A stretch of 64,000 nucleotides of DNA from Halobacteriales archaeon QS_3_64_16 (GTDB lineage Archaea > Halobacteriota > Halobacteria > Halobacteriales > Halococcaceae), in assembly GCA_003021705.1 (NCBI GenBank), contig PXRJ01000032.1, forward strand, positions 1 through 64,000, given 5' to 3'. Position numbers and translations under genes: made by a program. Shown here piece after piece: positions 55,706 to 64,000 of the stretch. The notes under the pieces were generated by a model. The model was not told the DNA's origin, did not search any database, and saw nothing but the letters and a program-made list of their open reading frames with translations. Positions within the stretch are counted from its first letter, which is position 1, and every line of letters begins with the position of its first letter.

Positions 55706-56521
55706 ATGACCCCAAATATGATCGAAAGAAACGTCGCCGACGTGCTTCGGGCGGCGCTTACGGACGCGTCGGGCGGCGTGCTCGCCGTTCATCCGTCGGC
55801 GGAGGCGATCGAGGAACTGATCGAGGTGCTGACCGAATTAGAAAAGGGGGCCCCGGTCAGACTGCTCGCACCGGAGAGCGTTCTCAAGGAGGTCACGGAC
55901 GATTTCATCCTCGCGAGTACGGCAGCCGACCGGATCGAGGAAGGCGTCCTCGAGTTACGCGTCGCCGAGGAGCCGCCGACGAACTCCCTGCTCATCACCG
56001 AGGGGGCGATCACCGCGGTCGTCGACGCCGGCGATCGGGTCGCCGGCCTCACGACAGAGGAGGAAGCGTTCGTCGGCAGCGCCAACGAACGGTACGAGGG
56101 GCTCTGGGCCGAGGCCAGTGACTTTTCGCTGCGGACGCCGCCGATCTCACGCGTCCGACAGACGCTCGTGGACGATCTGGGTTCCGGCATCGAGTCGGAC
56201 TTCGACGGGGTGCTTGCCTCTCTCGAGACCGCTCGTGGCGACGGCGATGGGCTCGACGAGGTGACGATCAGCTTACTCGTCGCCGCGAAGAACGAGGCGC
56301 TGCTGTACGACATCAGCAAGTGGGGCGAGGACGTCGGGATCGCCTCGAAGGCAACCTTCAGCCGCACGAAGACGAAACTCGAGGACATGGGGCTTCTCGA
56401 CACCGAGAAGGTCCCGATCGACGTCGGCCGACCCCGCTTGCGATTGATGCTGGGGGACGATCGCCTCCGGGACGCGGATACCGACCAGCTCGCGAGCGTC
56501 GCCCAGACGATCCTCACCTGA
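55706..56521 (+). CDS. tbsP: TbsP-like transcriptional regulator (DUF5821)
   Basis: A 271-residue protein. An N-terminal sensor-like alpha/beta region (RNVADVLRAALTDASGGVLA, VHPSAEAIEELIEVLTELEK) is followed by a beta-rich middle and a C-terminal winged helix: YDISKWGEDVGIASKATFSR, TKTKLEDMGLLDTEKVPIDV. This is the DUF5821/TbsP family, known in Haloferax as a regulator working with TrmB on gluconeogenic genes. The AT-rich promoter block upstream includes TAAAATTAAATATGC near 55665-55680. Confidence 0.85.
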   Translation: MTPNMIERNVADVLRAALTDASGGVLAVHPSAEAIEELIEVLTELEKGAPVRLLAPESVLKEVTDDFILASTAADRIEEGVLELRVAEEPPTNSLLITEGAITAVVDAGDRVAGLTTEEEAFVGSANERYEGLWAEASDFSLRTPPISRVRQTLVDDLGSGIESDFDGVLASLETARGDGDGLDEVTISLLVAAKNEALLYDISKWGEDVGIASKATFSRTKTKLEDMGLLDTEKVPIDVGRPRLRLMLGDDRLRDADTDQLASVAQTILT

Positions 56522-56578
56522 TCGGTGTCGCCGACCGGGCGGCCGGAGTCGAAAAAACGGGCAGCAGCGACGGTTCCC

Positions 56579-56592
56579 GGTCTCGCGAGACC
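56579..56592. promoter_or_regulatory. Perfect 14-bp palindrome in intergenic region
   Basis: GGTCTCGCGAGACC is fully self-complementary and lies 58 bases after the tbsP stop and 170 bases before the next gene. It could be a regulator site or a hairpin acting as transcript end. No T-tract follows, so a terminator is less likely. Confidence 0.4.
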
Positions 56593-56761
56593 GTGCGTCG
56601 TCCGGACGAAACTATCGACCGAGGATTATCTCATACCGGTAGCGAAATCGGTCGTTTGACTGTTCTTCGCCGAAGTTCGGCAACTCACTTGATAGAACCC
56701 GAAGAACCGACGAGGGGAGCGTAACCAGGTGACTTATTCACGATAGACCAGTAGCGTCGGC

Positions 56762-57325
56762 ATGGCAGACGCGGACGAGGGCGTCGTCTCCGGGATAGCA
56801 CAGCGCGGTCGGAACCTACTGGCCGACGAAGTCATTGGGCTCATCGAACGCCGGGATACCACGGAGGACCCCGGCGTTCCTCGCGAGACCCTCGATGCCT
56901 ACGCCGACGCGCTCGCGGAACGACCGAACTTCGACGTCGACCCCGAGCAGTTCTCCGGGGCGATCGACGAGCGCCTCACCGACGCGGAGAACTGGGCGGG
57001 CACCGACACGCTGTACGATCTCGACGGTCGGATAAGTGCCTACCCGCCGGCGTGGCACGAGGAACTCGGCGGCTCGACGGACGTCGAAGCCTATCTCACG
57101 CTCGTCGAAGAAGCGAGTACGGACAGTGGAGAGGAGAGCCTGGACACCGGGACGGGCGAGGGCGTATCGGAAGAGTGGCTGCTCGATGCAGTAACCACTG
57201 TCGGGCGAGTCAAGCGCGACGAAGCTAAGGAAGCCCTCGAAGCCGCACGATCGGAGGGGCAGATCGACGAAGGGCCCGATCAACACCCCGGCGCGGGCGT
57301 GCGAATCGCCGAGAGGGACGAATGA
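56762..57325 (+). CDS. Haloarchaeal protein upstream of the YcaO gene
   Basis: A 187-residue acidic helical protein beginning MADADEGVVSGIAQRGRNLL. It has LDAYADALAERPNFDVDPEQ, WAGTDTLYDLDGRISAYPPA and a C-terminal winged-helix-like EEWLLDAVTTVGRVKRDEAK then EALEAARSEGQIDEGPD. I do not recognise a named family. It is 28 bases before the E1-like/YcaO gene and is probably co-transcribed, which suggests a partner function. Confidence 0.7.
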   Translation: MADADEGVVSGIAQRGRNLLADEVIGLIERRDTTEDPGVPRETLDAYADALAERPNFDVDPEQFSGAIDERLTDAENWAGTDTLYDLDGRISAYPPAWHEELGGSTDVEAYLTLVEEASTDSGEESLDTGTGEGVSEEWLLDAVTTVGRVKRDEAKEALEAARSEGQIDEGPDQHPGAGVRIAERDE

Positions 57326-57353
57326 GTACCACTACTCGAATCGGCGAAGAACG

Positions 57354-59047
57354 ATGAGCGTCGGGATCGTGGGGGCGGGACCCGCGACCGAGAGCGTCGC
57401 GACGGTACTCGGCGACGAAGAGATCGACACCGAGACCATCGAACCGGAAGCAGTCTCCGACGTCGATCTCGCGGTCGTCGTCGATAGCGTCGGGGCGTCG
57501 GGGTTCGATGCTGCGAACGAGGCAGCGCTTGCGGCCACGGACAGCGAGTGGATCGGCGTCGAACTCGGCGGGATCGGCGGGCACGCTCTCGAGGGCGTCG
57601 AGGCGGCGGTCACGGGGTTCGGCCCGGATACGGGCTGTTTCGAGTGTCTCGGTGCCCGGGTGGCGGCGAACGCCGATCCAGGAGGACGAAGAGGAGAGAC
57701 CGGCGGTGCCAGGAGTGACGGGATCGCCGAGTCGGGGTCATCGAGCGGCGTCAAGAGCGCGACCGCCCGCCTCGCGGGCACGATCGCCGGCCGGAAAGCC
57801 CTGCGAACACTCGCGGGCGCGTCGGTCGCTGGGGTGATCGAACTTCCCTACGCGGAGCGAGGGCTGCTCGCGGTACCGAACTGTTGGTGTTGCCCGGAGA
57901 GCGATCGAGGAAGTCGGTTCGGCAGCCTCGATCGGAACGACGAGGGTCGGGAACTAGAGGAGTCACTCGCTCGTGCCGAACGGGCGCTCGATCCCCGGCT
58001 CGGAGTCGTGAGCGAGATCGGGGAAGCCGCTTCGTTCCCGGTGCCGTACTACCTCGCGCGCCTGGGCGATACGACTTCCTTCAGCGACGCGCAGGCGACG
58101 CCACAGGCCGCAGGCGTCGCCGCTGACTGGAACGCGGCGTTCATGAAAGCGATCGGCGAAGGGCTCGAACGTTACTGTGCTGGCGTCTACCGGACCGAGG
58201 ACCTCATGAGAGCGAGGCCGGGCGATCTCGATCGGGCGATCGCTCCTTCGGAGTTCGTCCAACCGGACAGTGACAGCGACCCGGACGAACCGATCCGGTG
58301 GGTCACAGGTGAGACGCTCGCGAGCGGTTCGGAAGTACTGGTTCCGGCGACCGCCGCGCTCTTCCCACCACCTCAAGGACGCTTTCGGCCGGCGATCACG
58401 ACGGGTCTCGGGCTCGGGAACTCGGGCACCGAGGCGCTGCTGTCGGGGCTGTACGAGACCATCGAGCGGGACGCGACGATGCTCGGGTGGTACTCGACGT
58501 TCGAGCCATTAGGTCTCGACGTCGAGAGCGAACGGTTCAGGACGCTCGAGGGACGTGCCCGAGCGGTAGGGCTCTCGGCGACGGCACTGCTCGTGACCCA
58601 GGACGTAGACGTCCCCGTCCTGACGGTTGCACTCCACCGCGAGGGCGAGTGGCCGCGTTTTGCGGTCGGGTCGGACGCCGATCTCGACGCAGCACGGGCG
58701 GCCGAGTCCGCACTCGCCGAAGCGCTCCAGAACTGGATCGAACTCAGGGGGAGCTTCTCGATGTCGATCGCACGATCTCAGCCGGAAGCGTCGGGACTGA
58801 TGTCTCCGGCCGCGAGGAACTCGAGACCGTGCTCGATCGTCTCACCAGAGCAAGCCTCGGTTCCTATGGCGTTCGTCTCACGACGCGGGACATCGAGGAA
58901 CTCGGATTCGAAGCCGTCCGGGTACTCGTTCCCGCAGCACAGCCGCTGTTCACCGGCGAGCCCTTCTTCGGCGAGCGGGCACGCACTGTACCCGAGGGTT
59001 CGGGATTCGCACCGCGACTCGATCGCGATCCCCATCCCTATCCGTGA
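57354..59047 (+). pseudogene. E1-like/YcaO cyclodehydratase gene, frameshifted with internal deletion
   Basis: The N-terminal 200 residues form an E1-like domain (MSVGIVGAGPATESVATVLG) with zinc cysteines in GCFECLGARV and NCWCCPE. The YcaO domain follows: AAFMKAIGEGLERYCAGVYR, GLGLGNSGTEALLSGLYETI and ERDATMLGWYSTF. After LAEALQNWIELR the frame fails; the conserved end continues one frame over (RTISAGSVGTDVSGREELET) and finishes RLDRDPHPYP at 59047. That PHPYP end is the PxPxP motif essential in azoline-forming YcaO enzymes. About 20-28 residues expected at the junction (58750-58770) are missing. Intact homologues would ATP-dependently cyclise Cys/Ser/Thr in peptides or act on another amide; no precursor gene is seen nearby. 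Confidence 0.82.
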
Positions 59048-59149
59048 ATCGGATTCGACCGTTGCCGGGGGTCATCCGAGCCGGTTTCGACTCGTCGTAG
59101 CAGCTTTAATACGTCGTTAAAAGCGGGACGAGAGTCGGTTGCCAAGCGG

Positions 59150-59944
59150 TCAGTGGCCCTCGAACTCCGGATTACGCTTCTCTTCGAAGGCCGCGACCCC
59201 TTCGCGGTGATCGCGGGTCTCGAAGACCGCGGTCTGGGCGGCAGCTTCGTCGGCGATCGCTCCGTCCAGGGAGCCCCCCAGGCCTTGATCGAGCATGCGT
59301 TTCGAAGCACGCAGCGCGACCGTCGGACCCGTTGCGATCTCCTCGGTGAGTTCCTCGGCGCGCTCGTCGAACTCCTCGGCAGGGAAGACGCGATTGAATA
59401 GTCCCAGATCCGCAGCGCGATCGGCGTCGAGCAACTCGCCGGTGAAGACGAGTTCCTTCGCGGTGTTGAGGCCGACGAGACGCGGGAGCAGGTAGGAAGT
59501 TCCGGAATCGACCGCGAGGCCGACCTGTCGGAAGCCGAAGCCGATCCGAGAGGCATCACTTGCGATCGGGATGTCACAGGCGATCGCGAGGTTCGCTCCC
59601 GCGCCGAAGGCCGGACCGTCTACTTTTGCGACCGTCGGCAACTGGCAGCCCGCGACGCGGGAAATCGCACGGCCTGTCGTTTGGACCATCAGTCGCTCGG
59701 CGTCCGCTAGGCTCAGGTCTCCCTCTAGACGTTCGGTCATCGAGTTGATATTTCCACCCGCACAGAAGGCCTCGTCGCTCCCTTCGAGCACGACACACCG
59801 GGCGTCGCTCCCTTCGATCTCCTCGATGGCGTCGACGATCCCGGCTGAGACCTCGCGGGCCAGTGCGTTGCGGATCTCCGGGCGATTCAACGTGATCGTC
59901 GCGACACCCTCGTCGATATCGAGTAGCACCGGATCGTCGGTCAT
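59150..59944 (-). CDS. Enoyl-CoA hydratase/isomerase family protein
   Basis: A 264-residue crotonase-fold enzyme. GSDEAFCAGGNINSMTERL near residues 54-72 and VDGPAFGAGANLAIACDIPI near 108-127 form the oxyanion hole; GFRQVGLAVDSGTSYLLPRL and LVFTGELLDADRAADLGLFN are typical. It hydrates or isomerises acyl-CoA in fatty-acid degradation. It lies downstream of an acyl-CoA synthetase on the same strand with a 111-base gap, forming a beta-oxidation unit. Confidence 0.93.
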   Translation of the reverse strand: MTDDPVLLDIDEGVATITLNRPEIRNALAREVSAGIVDAIEEIEGSDARCVVLEGSDEAFCAGGNINSMTERLEGDLSLADAERLMVQTTGRAISRVAGCQLPTVAKVDGPAFGAGANLAIACDIPIASDASRIGFGFRQVGLAVDSGTSYLLPRLVGLNTAKELVFTGELLDADRAADLGLFNRVFPAEEFDERAEELTEEIATGPTVALRASKRMLDQGLGGSLDGAIADEAAAQTAVFETRDHREGVAAFEEKRNPEFEGH

Positions 59945-60055
59945 AGGAACCCCGTTCGACGCCTCGGTACTTCAGTGTACGTGCGAAAGACTTCGGTGGC
60001 GATCTACGGGACAGTATCGGGACGAACAGATCGATACCATCGCGTGACCGGTCTC

Positions 60056-61645
60056 CTATTGATCGCTCGCTTGTTGATTCTCGGCGAGTTCGAATTTTTG
60101 TACTTTACCGGTGGTCGTCCGGGGGAGTTCCTCGCGGAACTCGACCTTGCGGGGATGTTTGTACTCCGCGAGATTCGACAGACAGTACTCCTTGATTGCC
60201 TCGGCGCTCACCTCGCTGTCGGGCACGGGAACGATGAAGGCTTTTATCGTCTCGTTGCGCCGCTCGTCGGGGATGCCCACGACCGCAGCGTCGGCGATCG
60301 CTTCGTGTTCGTAGAGTAGCTCCTCTACCTCGCGGGGATAGACGTTGTACCCACCGGTGACGATGACGTGTTTCTCCCGATCGACGACGTAGAAAAAGTT
60401 CTCCTCGTCCCAATAGCCGACGTCGCCGGTGTGGAACCAGCGCTTACCTTCGTGTTCGGTGAAGACCTCCTCGTTCGCCTCCGGGCGGTCGTGATAGCCT
60501 TTCATGACGTTCGGGCCAGAGATCACGAGTTCGCCGGTGATCGTATCGAGATCGGCCGTCTCCTCGTCGATCGGTCCGCGCTCGACGCGTTCGACCGGTT
60601 CGAAGTCCTCGGTGACGATCATCGCTTCGACGCCCTCGATCGGCTGCCCGATACTGCCGGGCCGACGGTGGCCGGGCGAGTTGGCATGGCTCACCGGGCT
60701 GGTCTCGGTGAGGCCATAGCCCTCGTAGAGTTCGATGCCATACAGCTCCTCGAAGCCCTCCATCACCGCCGCCGGGAGGCTATCGCCCCCGGAGTTCGCG
60801 AAGCGGATGCTCGAGAGGTCGAACTCCGCGGCATTGGGCTGGTTGAGCACGTCGTTGAACATCGCGGGCACGCCGTGCATCACGGTCAGTTCCTCGCGTT
60901 CGATCAACGAGAGCGCCTCCTGGGCGTCCCAGGTCGGCAACGGGTAGAAGCTACCGCCCTCGAAGAGCACGGCGACCATCGTGATCGTCATGCCATAGAT
61001 GTGAAACAAGGGCAAGACCCCGAGGAACTTATCGCTCTCTTTAACGCCGCCGTCCATCAGCGAAGCACTGGCCCGGGCGTCCCACGCGACGTTGTGATGG
61101 GTGAGGAGCACGCCCTTCGGTTGGCCGGTGGTACCGGAGGTGTAGGGCTGGATCGCCACGTCGTCGTCCGCTCGAGAAACGACCGGGGTCTCCTCCTCAG
61201 CGAGAAACGCCTCGAAGGGGGTGACGGCCTCGCTGGTATCGCTCTCACTATCCTCTCCCCCGACGCTCACGACCCGGGTGAGGTGGGTATCGTCCATCAC
61301 GGCCTCGACCCGGGGGAGGAGATCGGCGAGGGAAACGGCGACGCTCGCCTCGCTGTCGGCGAGTAGGTGAGAGATCTCGCGAGCCTTGTACTGAGGATTC
61401 ATCGGCACGACGACCCCACCAGCTCGGAGCACCCCGTGGAAGGCCGTGAGGAACTGTGGGACGTTCGGCAAGTACAGTGCGACCCGATCGCCGGGTTCGA
61501 TGCCAGCATCGGCGAGGGCCGCGGCGAAGCGGCCCGTTCGCGACCAGAACTCCTCGTAGGTTATCTCCTGCCCGTTCGCGGCGACCGCCGTCGCGTCGGG
61601 ATGCTCTTCTGCGGTGGTCTCGATGTCGGCGACGAGGTTCGTCAC
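60056..61645 (-). CDS. fadD: Long-chain acyl-CoA synthetase, AMP-forming
   Basis: A 529-residue ANL-superfamily ligase. P-loop-like IQPYTSGTTGQPKGVLLTHH near residues 170-189, PLFHIYGMTITMVAVLFEGG, YEGYGLTETSPVSHANSPGH, HTGDVGYWDEENFFYVVDRE and the hinge region KHVIVTGGYNVYPREVEELL are all present, and the catalytic lysine is in PRTTTGKVQKFEL. It activates fatty acids to acyl-CoA for the adjacent hydratase pathway. The start is the ATG of MTNLVADIETTAEEHP. Confidence 0.95.
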   Translation of the reverse strand: MTNLVADIETTAEEHPDATAVAANGQEITYEEFWSRTGRFAAALADAGIEPGDRVALYLPNVPQFLTAFHGVLRAGGVVVPMNPQYKAREISHLLADSEASVAVSLADLLPRVEAVMDDTHLTRVVSVGGEDSESDTSEAVTPFEAFLAEEETPVVSRADDDVAIQPYTSGTTGQPKGVLLTHHNVAWDARASASLMDGGVKESDKFLGVLPLFHIYGMTITMVAVLFEGGSFYPLPTWDAQEALSLIEREELTVMHGVPAMFNDVLNQPNAAEFDLSSIRFANSGGDSLPAAVMEGFEELYGIELYEGYGLTETSPVSHANSPGHRRPGSIGQPIEGVEAMIVTEDFEPVERVERGPIDEETADLDTITGELVISGPNVMKGYHDRPEANEEVFTEHEGKRWFHTGDVGYWDEENFFYVVDREKHVIVTGGYNVYPREVEELLYEHEAIADAAVVGIPDERRNETIKAFIVPVPDSEVSAEAIKEYCLSNLAEYKHPRKVEFREELPRTTTGKVQKFELAENQQASDQ

Positions 61646-62006
61646 GATCGTTCGATACCGGGATGTGCCGGCAGGTAAAGATTGCCATGTGGTGTGGGGT
61701 CGGTGCTCGAATAGATCACCGACGAGTGCTGAGGACGGTGATCGCGACAGGAGGACGCCCAGTCGGGAGTCGGAATCCGTCGGTTCGGCCGTCTTCCGAC
61801 GCTGGCGCTGGAGCCCCCGAGCGGACGGTACGAACCGAGACCGATCGGCGACCCCACCTGCTGAACGGGTGAGTGCGGTCGGGTGAAGCGACCGGCGGGG
61901 CTAATAGTTATGTGTCTCCCCCGATATCGTGGAGAGTATCGGTACCGAAACCCACGGTCTCCGGACGGTGGCGGGAGTGACCGATGGGCTTCACCGAACC
62001 ACAACG
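61646..62006. other. Divergent regulatory region before the ABC operon
   Basis: 361 bases between the acyl-CoA synthetase start and the solute-binding protein gene. GGGCTAATAGTTATGTG near 61898-61914 holds the best TATA-like element, about 95 bases before the downstream ATG. Frames here are Arg/Pro-rich with no conserved sequence, so no gene is called. Confidence 0.45.
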
Positions 62007-63357
62007 ATGACACCACAGGACACGACCGACGACGGCACGGACGACGAGACGGACGGAACGGGACGAACGAACCGGCCGAAGACGAGGCGACGGGACTTCC
62101 TCGCGGCCACGGGCGCGGGCGTCGGCGCGTTCGGGCTGGCCGGCTGTGTCGGTAACCTCGGCGGGCCCGGAGGCGGCGGTGGCGGTGGTGGCGGCGGTGA
62201 CGGCCCGATCAAGGTCGGCCACCTTGCGCCGGTGCAACTCGACATGGGGAAGGGATCGATGCGAAGCGCCCGCCTCGCCGTCGAGGAGATCAATAGTAAT
62301 GGCGGCATCATGGACCGAGACGTCGAGCTGGTCGAAGGCGACACCCAGGCCAGTCCCTCGCAGGCGAGCAACCTGGTGAACGAGATGGTGAACCAGGACA
62401 ACGTCAGCATGATCAGCGGGACCTTTGCTTCGGAGGTCACGCTCGGGATCCTCGATCGGGTCGGCAACACCGGCGTGCCTCTCCTCGATACCGGGTCGGC
62501 CTCGCCCCGGATCACCCAGGAATACCCGGCACAGGACTACGAGACGTTCAAGAACGTCTTCCGGGTAGGACCGGTGAACTCGAACTTCCAGGCCGACCTG
62601 CTGGCGGATTACGGCAAGTTCCTCTCTGATACCCACGGGTGGAATTCCTTTGCGGTCGTCGTTGAGGACGCCGAGTGGACCAAACCCATGACCCAGCGGA
62701 CCGGACAGCGCATGGAAGCGGAACACGGACTGGAGGTGACGATGACCCAGCGGATCGCACCGGACACCTCCGATTTCGCGCCCGTCCTCGACTCGATCGC
62801 GAACTCGGGGGCCGACGCCCATATCAAGGCCATCTCACACATCACCGGGACCGCGATGCTCTCCTCGTGGGGATCGAACGACTACCCCTTCGGCGAGGAA
62901 GGCATCAACGTCGCCTCGATGTCGCCCCAATACTGGGGTGACACCAACGGAGGGTGTCTCTACGAGACGACCTCCGAGACCGGCGCGGCCGGTGTGGCCC
63001 CTATCACCGAAAAGACCGTGCCGTTCGCGAAGCAGTACGAGGAAAAACACGCCGAGTCGCGGCCCACCGCGCCGATGTACATGGGATTTGGCACCTACGA
63101 CGCCATGTACGTCTACAAGAACGCCGTCGAGGCCGCGGGGACGGCGAACTACCAGGAGAACCTCGATACGATCGTCGCCGAGCTCGAGGGAACTGATTAC
63201 ACGGGAACGTCAGGGCTTCCCGGTGGTACAGTGGCAAGAGGAAGGATCGGGCGGTGAGGAAGAGTTCGATCCGGTTTCCGGACCCGGCAGGAAAGTCGCC
63301 GTCTGGCCCGAGGAGTTCGCGACCGGCAAGCACGTCGCCCCGCCGTGGATGGGCTGA
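62007..63357 (+). pseudogene. livK: LivK-type ABC substrate-binding lipoprotein gene, frameshifted with deletion
   Basis: The N-terminus carries a twin-arginine lipoprotein signal: RRRDFLAATGAG then FGLAGC, the lipobox cysteine near residue 50. The mature part matches periplasmic-binding type I proteins of branched-chain amino-acid importers: IKVGHLAPVQLDMGKGSMRS, LAVEEINSNGGIMDRDVELV and TFASEVTLGILDRVGNTGVP. After ELEGTDYTGTSGLPGG the frame fails; a plausible native end, FPVVQWQEEGSGGEEEFDPV and VWPEEFATGKHVAPPWMG, lies one frame over, ending at 63357. The usual 20-30 residues between are missing. The adjacent livH-like permease suggests the transporter would be nonfunctional unless another binding protein serves it. 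Confidence 0.82.
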
Positions 63358-63461
63358 GCCGGCCTCACACGAACCAACACAACCGATATGTATGATACTG
63401 CATTCGTGCAGACGAACCGGACGGCATCGTCGGGAATCGCGACGGAAACGGAGACCAGCGG

Positions 63462-64000
63462 ATGGTAAACGTAACGACGATACTGGTCACGGGTGCGATG
63501 ATCAGTTCCGTCTACGCGCTGATAGCGATCGGCTTTACGCTCGTGTATGGGATGCGTGGCGTACTCAACCTCGCGCACGGAGCGTTGCTCATGATCGGCG
63601 CGTACGCCTACCTGGCGTCGAACGCCCTGTTGCCGAACGTCGGGGCCTTCGTCGTCGGCGTCGTCGTCGCCGCGCTCGCCTCGCTCGTGCTCTATCTCGG
63701 GTTGGTACGATACATCGAGGAGGACGTGGTGACGACGATCCTCGTGACCGTCGTCGTCGCGTTGATCGTCCAGCAACTGCTGGTCGTTCAGTTCTCGCTC
63801 GCACCGCGCTCGCTGAGCCCGCTTTTGGGGGGAGGATTCGAACTCGCGGGCACCCAGGTCAGAACCCAGCAGGCACTCGCCTTCGTCTTCTCTTGGCTCG
63901 CCATCGGATCGCTGGGGCTGTTCGTAACTCGCACCGAGACCGGCCAGGCGGTGCTCGCGACCTCGATGACCGAAAAGGGCGCGACGCTGACGGGCGTGAA
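63462..64000 (+). CDS. livH: LivH-type ABC permease, partial at window end
   Basis: The 179 visible residues begin MVNVTTILVTGAMISSVYAL and remain open to the last base. Five or more helices are seen, with FTLVYGMRGVLNLAHGALLM near residues 29-48, the LivH signature in which the NLAHG segment follows helix one. TILVTVVVALIVQQLLVVQF continues the fold. It is the inner-membrane channel subunit of a branched-chain-amino-acid-type importer. It follows the binding-protein gene by 104 bases; remaining subunits lie beyond the window. Confidence 0.92.
   Translation, partial: MVNVTTILVTGAMISSVYALIAIGFTLVYGMRGVLNLAHGALLMIGAYAYLASNALLPNVGAFVVGVVVAALASLVLYLGLVRYIEEDVVTTILVTVVVALIVQQLLVVQFSLAPRSLSPLLGGGFELAGTQVRTQQALAFVFSWLAIGSLGLFVTRTETGQAVLATSMTEKGATLTGV

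Noticed and set aside
1-64000. CRISPR arrays, insertion sequences or rRNA genes
   Set aside because: I saw no regularly spaced repeats, no transposase-like protein with terminal repeats and no rRNA-like sequence.

Overview
The window is high-GC archaeal chromosome from a halophilic archaeon (class Halobacteria). The evidence is strongly acidic predicted proteins, twin-arginine signals on secreted proteins, archaeal lineage markers (FtsZ1-type FtsZ, UPF0179, TbsP, haloarchaeal-type malate synthase, DpsA) and a complete bacteriorhodopsin cluster. I cannot name the genus. About 65 protein genes and one tRNA-Leu are visible; the first and last genes run off the window.

Layout. 1-5.5 kb: partial prkA kinase gene, small conserved genes, tRNA-Leu(CAA), then a short AT-rich island with a frameshifted TRAM-domain gene. 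5.7-11.8 kb: broken inositol-monophosphatase gene, membrane proteins, UspA, a cysS gene split by an exact 13-bp tandem duplication, and a cell-surface protein. 12-18 kb: ftsZ1-type gene, conserved haloarchaeal proteins, Trm112-like protein, truncated haemoglobin, purA. 18-21 kb: two divergent broken genes. 21-26 kb: acidic coiled-coil protein, then the glyoxylate shunt (isocitrate lyase, EthD-like protein, malate synthase). 27-33 kb: the bop region: bacteriorhodopsin with its upstream activating sequence, the LOV-containing regulator Bat, and divergently lycopene cyclase and the retinal-forming enzyme Brp. Together these make beta-carotene, cleave it to retinal, build the proton pump and regulate it. 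33.5-38.3 kb: heavily damaged membrane glycosyltransferase gene, polyprenyl-phosphate phosphoribosyltransferase-like UbiA protein, PHP hydrolase and flippase-like membrane protein. 38-43.5 kb: DUF389 protein and two divergent thiolase units, one with a DUF35 partner. 43.5-53 kb: DpsA, bifunctional nuclease, halolysin-like protease, thioredoxin, PadR regulator, Nudix, folD and glyA (one-carbon metabolism). 53-59 kb: CHAT-type protease candidate, TbsP regulator, and a broken E1-like/YcaO cyclodehydratase gene with a C-terminal PxPxP motif. 59-64 kb: enoyl-CoA hydratase, acyl-CoA synthetase, and the start of a branched-chain-amino-acid-type ABC operon whose binding-protein gene is broken.

The most striking property of the window is damage. 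At least nine genes in 64 kb carry frameshifts, in-frame amber codons, internal deletions or a tandem duplication, while neighbours of equal length are intact. Some lesions look like G-run slippage and could be sequence error. The exact 13-bp duplication, two amber codons and three multi-codon deletions are harder to explain that way.
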